Assembly: GCA_003385635.1 (NCBI GenBank)
Contig: QQUY01000001.1
Location: forward strand, 2,395,001-2,459,000
DNA: 64,000 nucleotides
From: Acidobacteriota bacterium
GTDB taxonomy: Bacteria; Acidobacteriota; Blastocatellia; Pyrinomonadales; Pyrinomonadaceae
Direction: 5' to 3'
Of the stretch, positions 25,995-35,693 are shown piece by piece. The notes beneath the pieces are model-generated. The model was not told the DNA's origin. It did no database searches and saw nothing but the letters and a program-made list of their open reading frames with translations. The position numbers were made by a program, and so were the translations under genes. The number at the start of each line of letters is the position of its first letter. Within the stretch, counting starts at the first letter, position 1.

Positions 25995-27328
25995 CCGGCG
26001 GGAGCTGCTTTTCGTTTCCGCTGTCCCGATTGAACTCGAAAAACGGGATCGAGGACATCGAGCGTCTTTTCTGTTGCGCCCCGCTCGCCGACCGCGGCCC
26101 GGTGGGCGTTTTCCCCAAGCTCGATCCTTCTGGACCCGTTTCTCAACAGTTCTTCGAATACTGAGGCAAGTTTCCCGGGCAACTCGTACTCGGGAGTCTC
26201 CTCGAGCCTGACGACGGCGTCAGCTTCCTCGAATCGCCGGGCGGCCGCCGCGAAGTTCTCAAGATGAGGTCCGGTGACAATCGCTTTCTTCTCCAAGGCA
26301 GGTTCGATGATGCTTTGTCCACCGTGGGGAATAAGGCTTCCGCCAACGAAAACCAGATTTGCGAGCGGATAGGCGGACTTAAGCTCGCCGATAGAATCCA
26401 GCAGTATGACGTCCGCTTCCGAATCCTCAAGTCGCAGAGCCTCCGAACGCCGTGCGATCGTAAAACCACCCGCAGCTATCGATCCGGCGACATCGTCAAA
26501 CCTCTCGGGATGTCTTGGAGCGATCATCAAACGGGTCCTTTTGAAACCTTGTCTTCCACGCATTTCACTGAGAGCCTGAAGAATGATCTCTTCTTCGGGA
26601 TGGTGGGTGCTCGCGGCGAGGATAAGGGGTTCTTCTTCCGAGATCGAAAACCTTTCCCTCAGGAATGCCCTTTTCGTATCGTCGCCCTTTTCGGGTGTCC
26701 GGTCGAATTTCAGATTCCCTGTGACCTTGATCTTCTTTTTCCTTACACCGAGTTCCCTGAATCTCTCAGCATCGAAAACCGACTGGGCAAAGACGAAATC
26801 AACATACCGCATCACTCGTTTCATCGTCTTGGGAAATTTCCTGTATCTCTCGGAACTCGCTTCCGACAACCTCCCGTTGACTATTCCGAGGGTGATTCCC
26901 CTTATTCGAGTTTCCCGAAAGAAATTGAACCAGATCTCGGTTTCGAGGATCAGCACTATGTTCGGACGGATGGCCCTCAATGCGCGCCTCACCGTGAATC
27001 GCCAATCAAACGGGAAATAGAAAATGAAGTCTGCTTGTTTGGCGAACAGGCTCCGAGCAACGTCCTGCCCTGTCTTCGTAACTGTTGAAATTACTATCCT
27101 GTGTTCCGGATATCTTTTGCTGATCGCTTCTACAAGCGACTTTGCGGCATTCGCTTCGCCAACCGATACACAATGAATCCAGACGACGGGCCTTCCGTCC
27201 TTTCTGAACTCGGAAAGGAATCCGAAACGTTCACGAAAACCGCTTAGATACTTCTCGCGCCGGTACAGAAAGACGGGCAGCATTGCGAGAAATCCAATGG
27301 TGTAAAGAAGACTGTAAAGGAAAAACAT
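25991..27328 (-). CDS. waaA: 3-deoxy-D-manno-octulosonic acid transferase WaaA (KdtA)
   Basis: This GT30 enzyme (about 445 residues) adds Kdo from CMP-Kdo to lipid IVA on the cytoplasmic face of the inner membrane. An N-terminal anchor helix (FFLYSLLYTIGFLAMLPVFL) is followed by RERFGFL, VWIHCVSVGEANAAKSLVEA, FYFPFDWRFTVRRALRAIRP, LILETEIWFNFFRE and the C-terminal FVGGSLIPHGGQSIIEPA, all family landmarks. I chose the ATG at 27328, because the in-frame TTG at 27370 adds residues not typical of the family. It is the first gene of the glycolipid-like operon. Confidence 0.94.
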   Translation of the reverse strand: MFFLYSLLYTIGFLAMLPVFLYRREKYLSGFRERFGFLSEFRKDGRPVVWIHCVSVGEANAAKSLVEAISKRYPEHRIVISTVTKTGQDVARSLFAKQADFIFYFPFDWRFTVRRALRAIRPNIVLILETEIWFNFFRETRIRGITLGIVNGRLSEASSERYRKFPKTMKRVMRYVDFVFAQSVFDAERFRELGVRKKKIKVTGNLKFDRTPEKGDDTKRAFLRERFSISEEEPLILAASTHHPEEEIILQALSEMRGRQGFKRTRLMIAPRHPERFDDVAGSIAAGGFTIARRSEALRLEDSEADVILLDSIGELKSAYPLANLVFVGGSLIPHGGQSIIEPALEKKAIVTGPHLENFAAAARRFEEADAVVRLEETPEYELPGKLASVFEELLRNGSRRIELGENAHRAAVGERGATEKTLDVLDPVFRVQSGQRKRKAAPAG

Positions 27329-27397
27329 TGAAGCGAGGGTTTCAGACCACTTTTGGAGGATCGATCCCAAACCCCGCCCGGGGAGGCAAGCGGAGCG

Positions 27398-27961
27398 CTA
27401 CTTGACGCGTTCAATATACTTCTCTTCCGAAGGATTCACGCGGATTCGTTCACCTTCGGTCATATACGGCGGGACATAGAGCGTCACGCCGTTCTCAAGA
27501 GTCGCCGGTTTGTTCGAATTCGAGGCCGTCGCCCCTTTCATCACCGGCTCGGTTTCCGTGATGGTGAGTTCGAGCGACTGGGGCAGTTCAACGCCTATCG
27601 GGTCGTTCTCAAAAAATTCGACCTGGATCTTCAGCCCCGCCATAAGCCATTTCGCGGCATCGCCGAGATCGTCGTTGCTCATCGCGATCTGTTCGTAGTT
27701 CTCGGTGTTCATGAAATGGTGCATCTCACCGTCAGAATAAAGATACTCCATTTCGTGCTGATCAAGGATCGCCCTCTCAACGGATTCGTTCGAGCGAAAC
27801 CTGTGTTCGAAAGAGTTACCGGTCACCAGATTTCTGAGCTTGGTGTTGACGATCGCGCCGCCCTTACCGGGCTGATTACGATCAAATTCCATCACCTTGC
27901 ACGGCGTACCGTCCAGGATGATTATGTTCCCTCTTCTTAGGTCGTTTGCCGACTTTCCCAT
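27398..27961 (-). CDS. efp: Elongation factor P
   Basis: This 187-residue protein has the normal three beta-barrel domains. It binds ribosomes stalled at proline runs and stimulates peptide bond formation. The start MGKSANDLRRGNIIILDGTP is typical. The loop that reaches the peptidyl-transferase centre reads NQPGKGGAIV, so a lysine (K33 or near) is at the tip, as in the EpmA/B or 5-aminopentanol type rather than the arginine type. The C-terminal domain is complete (YVPPYMTEGERIRVN). It is monocistronic, with a 60-bp gap from the upstream lipoprotein gene. Confidence 0.96.
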   Translation of the reverse strand: MGKSANDLRRGNIIILDGTPCKVMEFDRNQPGKGGAIVNTKLRNLVTGNSFEHRFRSNESVERAILDQHEMEYLYSDGEMHHFMNTENYEQIAMSNDDLGDAAKWLMAGLKIQVEFFENDPIGVELPQSLELTITETEPVMKGATASNSNKPATLENGVTLYVPPYMTEGERIRVNPSEEKYIERVK

Positions 27962-28022
27962 CTTCGAAATCTCCGCGTATTAGCGGTTCCCGCTGTCCTG
28001 ATAAATGAATCAATAACTGGAG

Positions 28023-28547
28023 CTACCCGGCGTCTTCCTTCTTGAATTCAAGTGGCTCGGGCTCTTCGCCTTCTTTCGGGTATTCCTTGTTGAGGCCCTC
28101 GTAAATGATGACGATCTGGTCGATCCACTGCTTCGCAAGCGCGTTCGAAGGATCCAGCTTGAGAGCTTTTCTGTAATCTCCGAGAGCTGCGGCGTACTGC
28201 CTCGCTCGAGTAAGAGCTTCGCCTCTCTTTGTATAGGCCTCGGAAAGAGATTTCTTTGCCGGTTCGGAATTAGGTGCTGAATCGAAAGCCTTTCGCGCGG
28301 TCTCGATCTCCTGGTCAAATTCCGTTGTGTCGATCGGATCTCCGCCTCGCGACCAGCCGGATTTTCCGTTCTTTTCAGAATTGGGCGCCGCTGGCCCGCC
28401 TCTGTCGCTCGAATGCGCGATCATCGATTCCGCGCCGTCATTGCCGCTGCTCTGGGGAGCAGTGTTGCCGGTGCGCTCGGGAGCCGCAGCACCACCGCAA
28501 GAAGCGAGAAACACACTCGCCAGGATCAATACTGATAGTTCTTTCAT
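28023..28547 (-). CDS. TPR lipoprotein
   Basis: This protein (174 residues from the ATG at 28547) has a lipoprotein signal with lipobox LASC (SVLILASVFLASCGG), so it is lipid-anchored at about Cys17. A Ser/Gly/Asn-rich linker follows, then two TPR units (SLSEAYTKRGEALTRARQYA and AALGDYRKALKLDPSNALAK). A GAGG ribosome-binding site precedes the chosen ATG, which favours it over the longer reading frame to 28577. Two TPRs are too few for a full superhelix, so it probably acts as a small adaptor. It may be transcribed with efp. Confidence 0.85.
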   Translation of the reverse strand: MKELSVLILASVFLASCGGAAAPERTGNTAPQSSGNDGAESMIAHSSDRGGPAAPNSEKNGKSGWSRGGDPIDTTEFDQEIETARKAFDSAPNSEPAKKSLSEAYTKRGEALTRARQYAAALGDYRKALKLDPSNALAKQWIDQIVIIYEGLNKEYPKEGEEPEPLEFKKEDAG

Positions 28548-28593
28548 TGTTAAGACCTCGAAAGAGCAATTATCCAATCTTTAAGTCCCAAAT

Positions 28594-28634
28594 ACAAAAC
28601 CGGCGCAGACCTCCCAAAAGAAGTCCGCGCCGGC
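28594..28634 (-). terminator. Terminator of the PEP-synthase-like gene
   Basis: On the minus strand ccggcgcggac pairs with gtctgcgccgg (one mismatch) around a 12-base loop and is followed by ttttgt. It lies 15 bp downstream of the stop at 28649. Confidence 0.7.
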
Positions 28635-28648
28635 GCTTTCAGCAGCAA

Positions 28649-30595
28649 CTAGTTTTCGATAAACGGCCTTGCCTGGAGAATGTAGATCTCTCCGTCCATA
28701 TATCCCCATTCGATATCCTGTTCGACCTTGTTGCCGAACAGACGCTTTATCCTTGCGGCGGCATCCGCAAGCCGTCTCGCGACGGCATCGGTTAGAACAT
28801 TCCGGTCGCCAGATATCGGAACCTCCTTTACCCCGCCTTTCTCGTCGAAGGTAAGCAGCGTATCTTCTCCAGACCTTGTCAGGACCTGAACCGCGTTAGA
28901 GCTCTTCGTATAGAGGATCTGCTCTGCGATCTTCTGTCCCTCGACCACCTTGATGCCCAAACCCCGTTTTGCGCTGATATAGATCGCGTTCTTGTTTTCT
29001 TTGTCGAACGGGTCTTTGGTGATAAGTACACCGCTTGAATCCATGTTGACACCGACCTGCAGAAGCACACCCATGTAAGTGCCTTTGTGTTCAATAAATG
29101 CCCGCTCCCGGGCTTCATACGCCTCGAAGTTCCAAAGGGACGCCCAAACGGTTTTCACCGCCTCGATGATCGCTTCCTCGTCGGTCACGTTCGGAACGGT
29201 TGTGTATAGTCCGGCTCCACTGAAATCAGGAATGTCTTCGGCATTTGACGAACTTCTCACGAATACTCCCACTCCGCCGAGTTCCGTGCGCCATTTGACA
29301 AGGATCCGGTTCCTCAGGTCCCGGTCAAATTCCGCAGCCTGCATCTCTGCCCTGAATGCCTCAAGTTTTTTGCGCCGTTCTGCGGGATTGTGGACAAAGT
29401 TATAGTCGTAAGCGAAGTCCTCGATCTTTATGTCAAATCCGTGCTTTTCGAGAAACGCTTTGTAGAAGCTGAAAGGAACAGCGAAGCCTTTCGGGACCGT
29501 GACCTTTGGGATCCGCGCGCTTTTCACCTCGCCCAGATTTGCGGCTTTCGCACCGTACGCGATGCTTTCGCGTTTCCGCATCTCCTCGAGGCTTGCAAGC
29601 TTGGTGACGGTCAGGTCGGAAGGAGGCGCCTTGAATATCTTTCCCTGCTCCTTTTTCCACTCCGAATATGCCCTGAGGATCTCCAGGTCCGCGGGTTTGT
29701 ATTTGTACTCGGTAAGGGTCGTCTCGAACTCTATGAACTTCCCGTCAAGTTCCTTAAACAACTTGTCCGCGTTCTTGATGTAGGCGTTCGGGACTCCCCA
29801 ACCCTTCGCAAGGAGATTGATGTGAGAAAGAGGCGTCGAGGGTTTAGTGACGATGATCCCGGCCACAGGCGGGAGCGTCACCGGCACCTCGTTGAGGATC
29901 AGAATCTCGTCGTAACCGATCTCGACGTTGTCGGTAAGTTCGTCGATGATATGCACCCGGCCGACTCCTTTTGCAGTATTAAGCGCAAGATACTCCTGGT
30001 TCTTCGAGATATCGTCCGACGAGATGCGCTCAATTCCGAGATCCGAGCTCGCACTATCCTGCCGCGTCGAATTCGGCTTGAAGGCGACACTCGCAAAAAA
30101 CGACTCGTTTATCGCCTTGAAGGCGTCTTCAATCTGTTCCGCAGGTATCAGGTCTCCGTCCCAGAACTCGAAAGTAAATCGCTCGACCGGCTTCTGCCAG
30201 GCGATGGTTCCGACGATAAATCTTCGGTTTTCCTTGATGTAAGTGTCCTCGAAAAAATCCGTGTTCTTCAGCACGAAATAGTTGGCGATCAGGAAATCCT
30301 TGTGGAAGCGGTATTTCTGAGAATTGATGTAATAGATCTTGTTGCCTTTCCGGCGGTCGATCGCAAACATCACATGCGGAAGTGCATAAGGAGTGTTCTG
30401 GTGATAGACACGTGCCACCGAGTCGAAATCGGCCTGCGAGTCGATCTTCTGCAAGAACCTTTCCGAAGAATCAGGTTTGGAAGGCATCGCACCCTTCGGC
30501 TCTCGTGTCGGCGACGGTTTACGTACGGCCTGACCAGCGACAACTGAGGCCAGCAGGACCGCGACGGCTACGGAAACAAGGGACCTGTACTTCAT
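28649..30595 (-). CDS. Exported PEP-synthase/PPDK-like protein with permuted domains
   Basis: This 648-residue protein starts with a signal peptide (MKYRSLVSVAVAVLLASVVA, then GQA). After an N-terminal region of unknown fold (about 50-220) comes a swivelling phosphohistidine-type domain with TPLSHINLLAKGWGVPNA near residue 265, then a C-terminal PPDK_N ATP-grasp domain: GAKAANLGEV, VFVRSSSNAEDIPDFSGAGL, VWASLWNFEAYEARE, DIEWGYMDGEIYILQARPF. The usual order is ATP-grasp then His domain, and no C-terminal PEP barrel is present. An exported ATP-grasp protein is puzzling, since the periplasm lacks ATP. The ATG at 30595 was chosen because it gives the signal peptide. Confidence 0.82.
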   Translation of the reverse strand: MKYRSLVSVAVAVLLASVVAGQAVRKPSPTREPKGAMPSKPDSSERFLQKIDSQADFDSVARVYHQNTPYALPHVMFAIDRRKGNKIYYINSQKYRFHKDFLIANYFVLKNTDFFEDTYIKENRRFIVGTIAWQKPVERFTFEFWDGDLIPAEQIEDAFKAINESFFASVAFKPNSTRQDSASSDLGIERISSDDISKNQEYLALNTAKGVGRVHIIDELTDNVEIGYDEILILNEVPVTLPPVAGIIVTKPSTPLSHINLLAKGWGVPNAYIKNADKLFKELDGKFIEFETTLTEYKYKPADLEILRAYSEWKKEQGKIFKAPPSDLTVTKLASLEEMRKRESIAYGAKAANLGEVKSARIPKVTVPKGFAVPFSFYKAFLEKHGFDIKIEDFAYDYNFVHNPAERRKKLEAFRAEMQAAEFDRDLRNRILVKWRTELGGVGVFVRSSSNAEDIPDFSGAGLYTTVPNVTDEEAIIEAVKTVWASLWNFEAYEARERAFIEHKGTYMGVLLQVGVNMDSSGVLITKDPFDKENKNAIYISAKRGLGIKVVEGQKIAEQILYTKSSNAVQVLTRSGEDTLLTFDEKGGVKEVPISGDRNVLTDAVARRLADAAARIKRLFGNKVEQDIEWGYMDGEIYILQARPFIEN

Positions 30596-30603
30596 ACTCT
30601 CTA

Positions 30604-31104
30604 CTATCTGCCGGCTTTCAAGATCTTCCTGAAGAAGAGGAAAAGCCAAGAAATAACAAAAACGAAATATCCGATCAAAAGCGCCAGGAACAGACTCTCA
30701 TCCAGCCTGGGCTCGGGAACGGAGTTGGCAATGAACACGAGATGTGTGACGACGCTGGCGAAGATAAGGTTCGCGATGCCGAACCAGGCCATCTTTTCCC
30801 TGAACAGAAAGTAGAACTCATCTGCATGTTCCGCCGAAAGCCAGTAGTCGCGGTTTGGAACGTTGATTCTTTCGAACCGTCTCCGCTGGAAGACCCACGG
30901 GGCGAAGGCAAACACGATTATGTTCAGCGCCATGATTGCTGCCGAAATAGCGAAAAACGTTTCGCGTGACGACCACCCGTCCGGCGAGCCCGAGGGTCCG
31001 AAATGAACCGCCATTACAAGAGGCATCTGGGGCAAATAGAGAACGAGGTGAGCGGCCGCTGCCACTGCGACAAAGACATAGAGATAGGTCGTGATCGTTC
31101 TCAT
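30604..31104 (-). CDS. DUF1648-containing membrane protein
   Basis: This 166-residue protein has four predicted membrane helices. The segment LPQMPLVMAVHFGPSGSPDG with the nearby W is the DUF1648 signature, a domain found in SdpI-type immunity/signalling proteins and in other small membrane proteins. The remaining helices are FAISAAIMALNIIVFAFAPW, FGIANLIFASVVTHLVFIAN and FLALLIGYFVFVISWLFLFF. It lacks the SdpI C-terminal domain. It lies 8 bp upstream of the exported PEP-synthase-like gene and 12 bp from the glycosyltransferase, so all three probably share a transcript. The function is not known. Confidence 0.8.
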   Translation of the reverse strand: MRTITTYLYVFVAVAAAAHLVLYLPQMPLVMAVHFGPSGSPDGWSSRETFFAISAAIMALNIIVFAFAPWVFQRRRFERINVPNRDYWLSAEHADEFYFLFREKMAWFGIANLIFASVVTHLVFIANSVPEPRLDESLFLALLIGYFVFVISWLFLFFRKILKAGR

Positions 31105-31116
31105 CCCGGCAGACTG

Positions 31117-32370
31117 CTACAACAGATCTTCGATCGCGTCACATGCACTCACGGTCCCGTTCTCTTCAGATAATACCTGTTTTGCCGTTTCAGCGTAGGA
31201 CCGATATTTACCGTCATCGAGAATCCGGTCGATCTCCGTCGCGGCCGAAGTTCTGTCGTAAGCATCCCGAAAGATGGTCCGCGCTACACCGAGCCGCTCG
31301 CACCGTGCTGCGTTGTCGGGCTGATCGTGCGAGAACGGCATTATGAGATGCGGCACGCCTGCGAGAAGCACCTGTGCGGTCGTGCCCACCCCTCCCTGAT
31401 GCACAACACATGCCGCCCGGGAAAAAAGCTGCCCGTAGGGCGCATAGTCAAAAGCGGTCCGTTCCCTGTCCGTTCCAGCGGGCGGCTCGTTAAATATCCC
31501 GTACAGTGCTACAGCCCTCTGGTTCAACATCCTCGCTGCCTCAAGCCCTTCTTCAAAAAAGTTCCCGGCATCCATAACGGCGGCGGAACCAAGGGTGAAC
31601 ACGATCGGAGGCTCGCCGGAATCCAGGAATTCCTCGAGTCCGTCAGGCATCTTTCCGAGGTCGTCGCACCCGTCGTAAAAACAGAAACCCGTCTGGACAG
31701 CCGAATCAGGCCAGTCAGGCTGCGGAGCTCCGAGGACCCTCGAGAACATCGCCAGATGCAGTTCTTTGGAAAACTTGTCGCTGACGATCGGATCGTGTTC
31801 CGGATCCAGTCCGATCTCGGAGCGAAACTCCCGGTAAGGCTCAAGCCAACCGTCGAGAACCCTGTTCATTGAGTAGAAAACGATGCGGTGAAGGGGTCTC
31901 CCGAGAAAATTCAGTGCTTTCAGGAATTGTGCATTTGGATAAACGTTTGGTTCGTAGGTGGAGAACATCGAGAGCGGCGCAAGCGAGGTCGTCGCCATCT
32001 TCAAACCCCGTTTTTCAGCGACCGAGTATGCAGGATAGACTATCTCGCCTGGTATCAAGAGCTCTGCTTCCTCGGTAGCCGACATAAGGTCGTCGTACAT
32101 TTCCCGAAAGCCCGGCGAAAGATAATCGCGGATCAGCCTTTCGGTGCCGCGATTGGTGTCCATAACAAGTCGCGCGACCTCCCGGTCCTCGGGATCAAAA
32201 TCAGGTCTCAGGCTTCGGAACTCGAATCCAAGGGCATCGATCTTTTCGCGATAGACCTCAAGCGAAGCAACTGTCACTTCGTGGCCGCGAGTGCGCAACT
32301 CTCTGGCCAGCGCAATAAAAGGGTGTAGGTCGCCAAGCGATCCGTAAGGGGCTACGACAATCTTGGCCAT
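31117..32370 (-). CDS. MGT/UGT-type glycosyltransferase (GT1)
   Basis: This 417-residue GT-B enzyme would move a sugar from a nucleotide donor to a small hydrophobic acceptor. The N-terminus (VVAPYGSLGDLHPFIALARE) is the GT28-like acceptor-side motif seen in sterol glucosyltransferases and rhamnosyltransferase RhlB. The donor-binding site is VVHQGGVGTTAQVLLAGVPH and PFSHDQPDNAARCERLGVAR near residues 325-365. There is no membrane anchor. Acceptor and sugar cannot be named. It is downstream of a small membrane protein gene, one base apart. Confidence 0.9.
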   Translation of the reverse strand: MAKIVVAPYGSLGDLHPFIALARELRTRGHEVTVASLEVYREKIDALGFEFRSLRPDFDPEDREVARLVMDTNRGTERLIRDYLSPGFREMYDDLMSATEEAELLIPGEIVYPAYSVAEKRGLKMATTSLAPLSMFSTYEPNVYPNAQFLKALNFLGRPLHRIVFYSMNRVLDGWLEPYREFRSEIGLDPEHDPIVSDKFSKELHLAMFSRVLGAPQPDWPDSAVQTGFCFYDGCDDLGKMPDGLEEFLDSGEPPIVFTLGSAAVMDAGNFFEEGLEAARMLNQRAVALYGIFNEPPAGTDRERTAFDYAPYGQLFSRAACVVHQGGVGTTAQVLLAGVPHLIMPFSHDQPDNAARCERLGVARTIFRDAYDRTSAATEIDRILDDGKYRSYAETAKQVLSEENGTVSACDAIEDLL

Positions 32371-32625
32371 TTAGCTTTGATGTTCCCTATCCGGGATGAA
32401 CTCCTTTTCAGTTGAGGGAATGTGGTCATCGAGGTCGGCCTCCTCGAGTTCCCGCGTTCGGGCTCTTTCTTCAAGTCGCGCCTTGACTTGAAACCTGACG
32501 CTCAGGAAGTAACTCAGGCAGGCGAGGACGATGGAGATAAACACTCCATCCATGCTCCCCCAATAAAAGAACAAGGCTGCCGCGGCAACAAAAACCACAA
32601 CAGCCGCCTGAAAGAGTCTTTCCAT
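32371..32625 (-). CDS. Small two-helix membrane protein
   Basis: This 84-residue protein has two hydrophobic segments (AAVVVFVAAAALFFYWGSM and GVFISIVLACLSYFLSVRF) and a charged tail. I recognise no family. It starts 11 bp after the DUF4349 stop and its stop directly precedes the glycosyltransferase ATG, so it is an integral part of the operon, although the length makes the call less certain than for its neighbours. Confidence 0.65.
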   Translation of the reverse strand: MERLFQAAVVVFVAAAALFFYWGSMDGVFISIVLACLSYFLSVRFQVKARLEERARTRELEEADLDDHIPSTEKEFIPDREHQS

Positions 32626-32636
32626 ATGATTGAAGC

Positions 32637-33599
32637 CTAAGACGCTTCCTTATCTTTGTCTCCCCCTGCACGACTACCTAACAAGGCTTCTGAAAGGCTG
32701 ATCCCGTACCGTCCGAGAACATACCTTCCGATAAGTCCCAGAGGAAGCACGACAAGGATCAGGAAAGGTATAAGTGACAGGATAACCCTGACGAATCCAA
32801 GAACAAAGGACAATGCTCCTTCTACACTGTCGCTAAAGACCTTTGAAAGTTCGTCATAGAACCCTCCGGAGCTCGCGGCAACGGTTGCTGGAGTTTGAAT
32901 GACGATCGCTATAGTCGACAATGACGACCTGTTCTCCAGAAACCTTATGCGGCCTTCGATCCTCTCGATCTCGCCTCGAACTTCAGACAGGTCGGTCTGT
33001 ACCTTGAGGGCATCCTCGACCGTGTTCGCCCGTTTCATGATCTCAAGGAACTGATTCTCAAGCGCGCGCTTCGTTCTCAGGCGTGCCTCAAGATCAACGA
33101 ATTCCTCAGTAACATCCTCGCCTTTCAGCTCTTCAACGATCACACGTTCCGCGGTCTTGCGGATCTCGGAAACCGCCTCGTCGAATCTTTCCGACGGGAT
33201 CCGCACAGTCATTTCAACCGTCGTTTTCTCTCCCGACAGTTGATCAGCGCTGGAGCGCTTTGAGGTCACGACGAATCCCCCGCGTGATTCGGCAATTGAA
33301 GTGATCCGGGCCTGCGCTTCAAAGGGTGCATTGGACTGAAGCGTTAGATTCCCGTTGCGGATGATCTTTCTTCTAATCGGCTGAGCGCGTTCGGCTTCCG
33401 ATTCTCTTGCAATTTCGAGCGGATCGACTTCTCGCCCTCCACCGCCACCCCCGCCATCTTCGACCTGCAGAGCCTGAATTTCAGTGGTCGAGTACTGTTC
33501 ACCTGAAACACCACTATTCGTGTTCGAATCAGCGGCGGAATCACAGCTTGTGGACGCAATTATCAGGATTAGAGATACGGTCAGCGTCAGATTTCGCAT
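32637..33599 (-). CDS. DUF4349 lipoprotein with coiled coil and C-terminal membrane helix
   Basis: This protein (320 residues) begins with a lipoprotein-like signal (MRNLTLTVSLILIIASTSCD), a GGAGG site lying 8-9 bp before this ATG rather than before the longer frame's start. A short Gly-rich linker follows, then the DUF4349 domain: RKIIRNGNLTLQSNAPFEAQ, VEMTVRIPSERFDEAVSEIR, the coiled coil VDLEARLRTKRALENQFLEI and IERIEGRIRFLENRSSLSTI. A membrane helix near 275-300 (VLGFVRVILSLIPFLILVVL) closes it. The domain occurs in many Gram-positive and Gram-negative envelope proteins; the function is unknown. Confidence 0.88.
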   Translation of the reverse strand: MRNLTLTVSLILIIASTSCDSAADSNTNSGVSGEQYSTTEIQALQVEDGGGGGGGREVDPLEIARESEAERAQPIRRKIIRNGNLTLQSNAPFEAQARITSIAESRGGFVVTSKRSSADQLSGEKTTVEMTVRIPSERFDEAVSEIRKTAERVIVEELKGEDVTEEFVDLEARLRTKRALENQFLEIMKRANTVEDALKVQTDLSEVRGEIERIEGRIRFLENRSSLSTIAIVIQTPATVAASSGGFYDELSKVFSDSVEGALSFVLGFVRVILSLIPFLILVVLPLGLIGRYVLGRYGISLSEALLGSRAGGDKDKEAS

Positions 33600-33687
33600 G
33601 CTTCGATCCTCCATTGTCATTGAGATTCTGCGTTTGAACGGGCGATTTCCGTTAAGATGCACTCAATGAATCGTTTGGAGGCGCAAG

Positions 33688-34314
33688 TCAGGGTGCGCGA
33701 TCGGCAGCCGCGCGCATTCCCTCGCCGCGAACAAGGGCACGGACGGCGGAAACCATTCGGCGCAATGCCCGGAAGACCTTGGGCGCGAACCAGAAGAAGA
33801 AGATCAGAAAGATACCGAGCACGATCGCGATCAGGATCGGGGCGATGACCGCGAGTATTGCGCCGACAAAAGCGATCACGTCCTCGACGATCGACATTAT
33901 CCAGTTGGAGACCGGCTCGGGAGAAAGATTTATGCCGGCGCGTACCGCCGCTTTCGTGCCGTGCGATGAAAGTGCCAGACCACCGCCGAGAAGAGCTGCA
34001 ACTACTGTGAATGCAGCGTCCATATCGTTTGTCGCGGAATAAGCGATCACCGCTCCGGCCGGGACGCGAACAAAGGTGTGAATCACGTCCCACACACTGT
34101 CAACATAAGGCACCTTGTCCGCCACAAACTCGATAGCATATAGCACTCCGGCGACGCCTATTATCCACCAGTTGTCCAGGACGTCGAGCCCGCCCGGAAG
34201 CTGGTATGAAGTGATCTTCTGCATCAACCCAAGCACCACAACGGTGGCGTAAAGATTGATTCCCGAGGTCCAGGCCGAACCCAGTGCCAGCGTCAGAGTT
34301 GAAAACCACTCCAT
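33688..34314 (-). CDS. DUF4126 membrane protein
   Basis: This 208-residue protein starts MEWFSTLTLALGSAWTSGIN, typical of DUF4126. At least four hydrophobic stretches are visible: TVVVLGLMQKI, WIIGVAGVLYAIEFVADKVPY, FTVVAALLGGGLAL and FVGAILAVIAPILIAIVLGI. The repeated pattern of an N-terminal and a middle half suggests an internal duplication. The function is unknown. It ends 88 bp before the DUF4349 start and follows the response regulator by about 30 bp on the same strand. Confidence 0.88.
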   Translation of the reverse strand: MEWFSTLTLALGSAWTSGINLYATVVVLGLMQKITSYQLPGGLDVLDNWWIIGVAGVLYAIEFVADKVPYVDSVWDVIHTFVRVPAGAVIAYSATNDMDAAFTVVAALLGGGLALSSHGTKAAVRAGINLSPEPVSNWIMSIVEDVIAFVGAILAVIAPILIAIVLGIFLIFFFWFAPKVFRALRRMVSAVRALVRGEGMRAAADRAP

Positions 34315-34343
34315 TCTCTAGCTCCTCCGGCGAAGCGCCGAGT

Positions 34344-35689
<1,346 letters not shown>

Positions 35690-35693
<4 letters not shown>

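Noticed and set aside
26264-27088. 274-residue frame opposite waaA
   Set aside because: Antisense shadow; the conserved WaaA motifs lie on the other strand.
29390-30547. 385-residue frame opposite the PEP-synthase-like gene
   Set aside because: Long antisense frames are expected here from codon bias; the minus-strand protein has recognisable domains over the same stretch and this frame has none.
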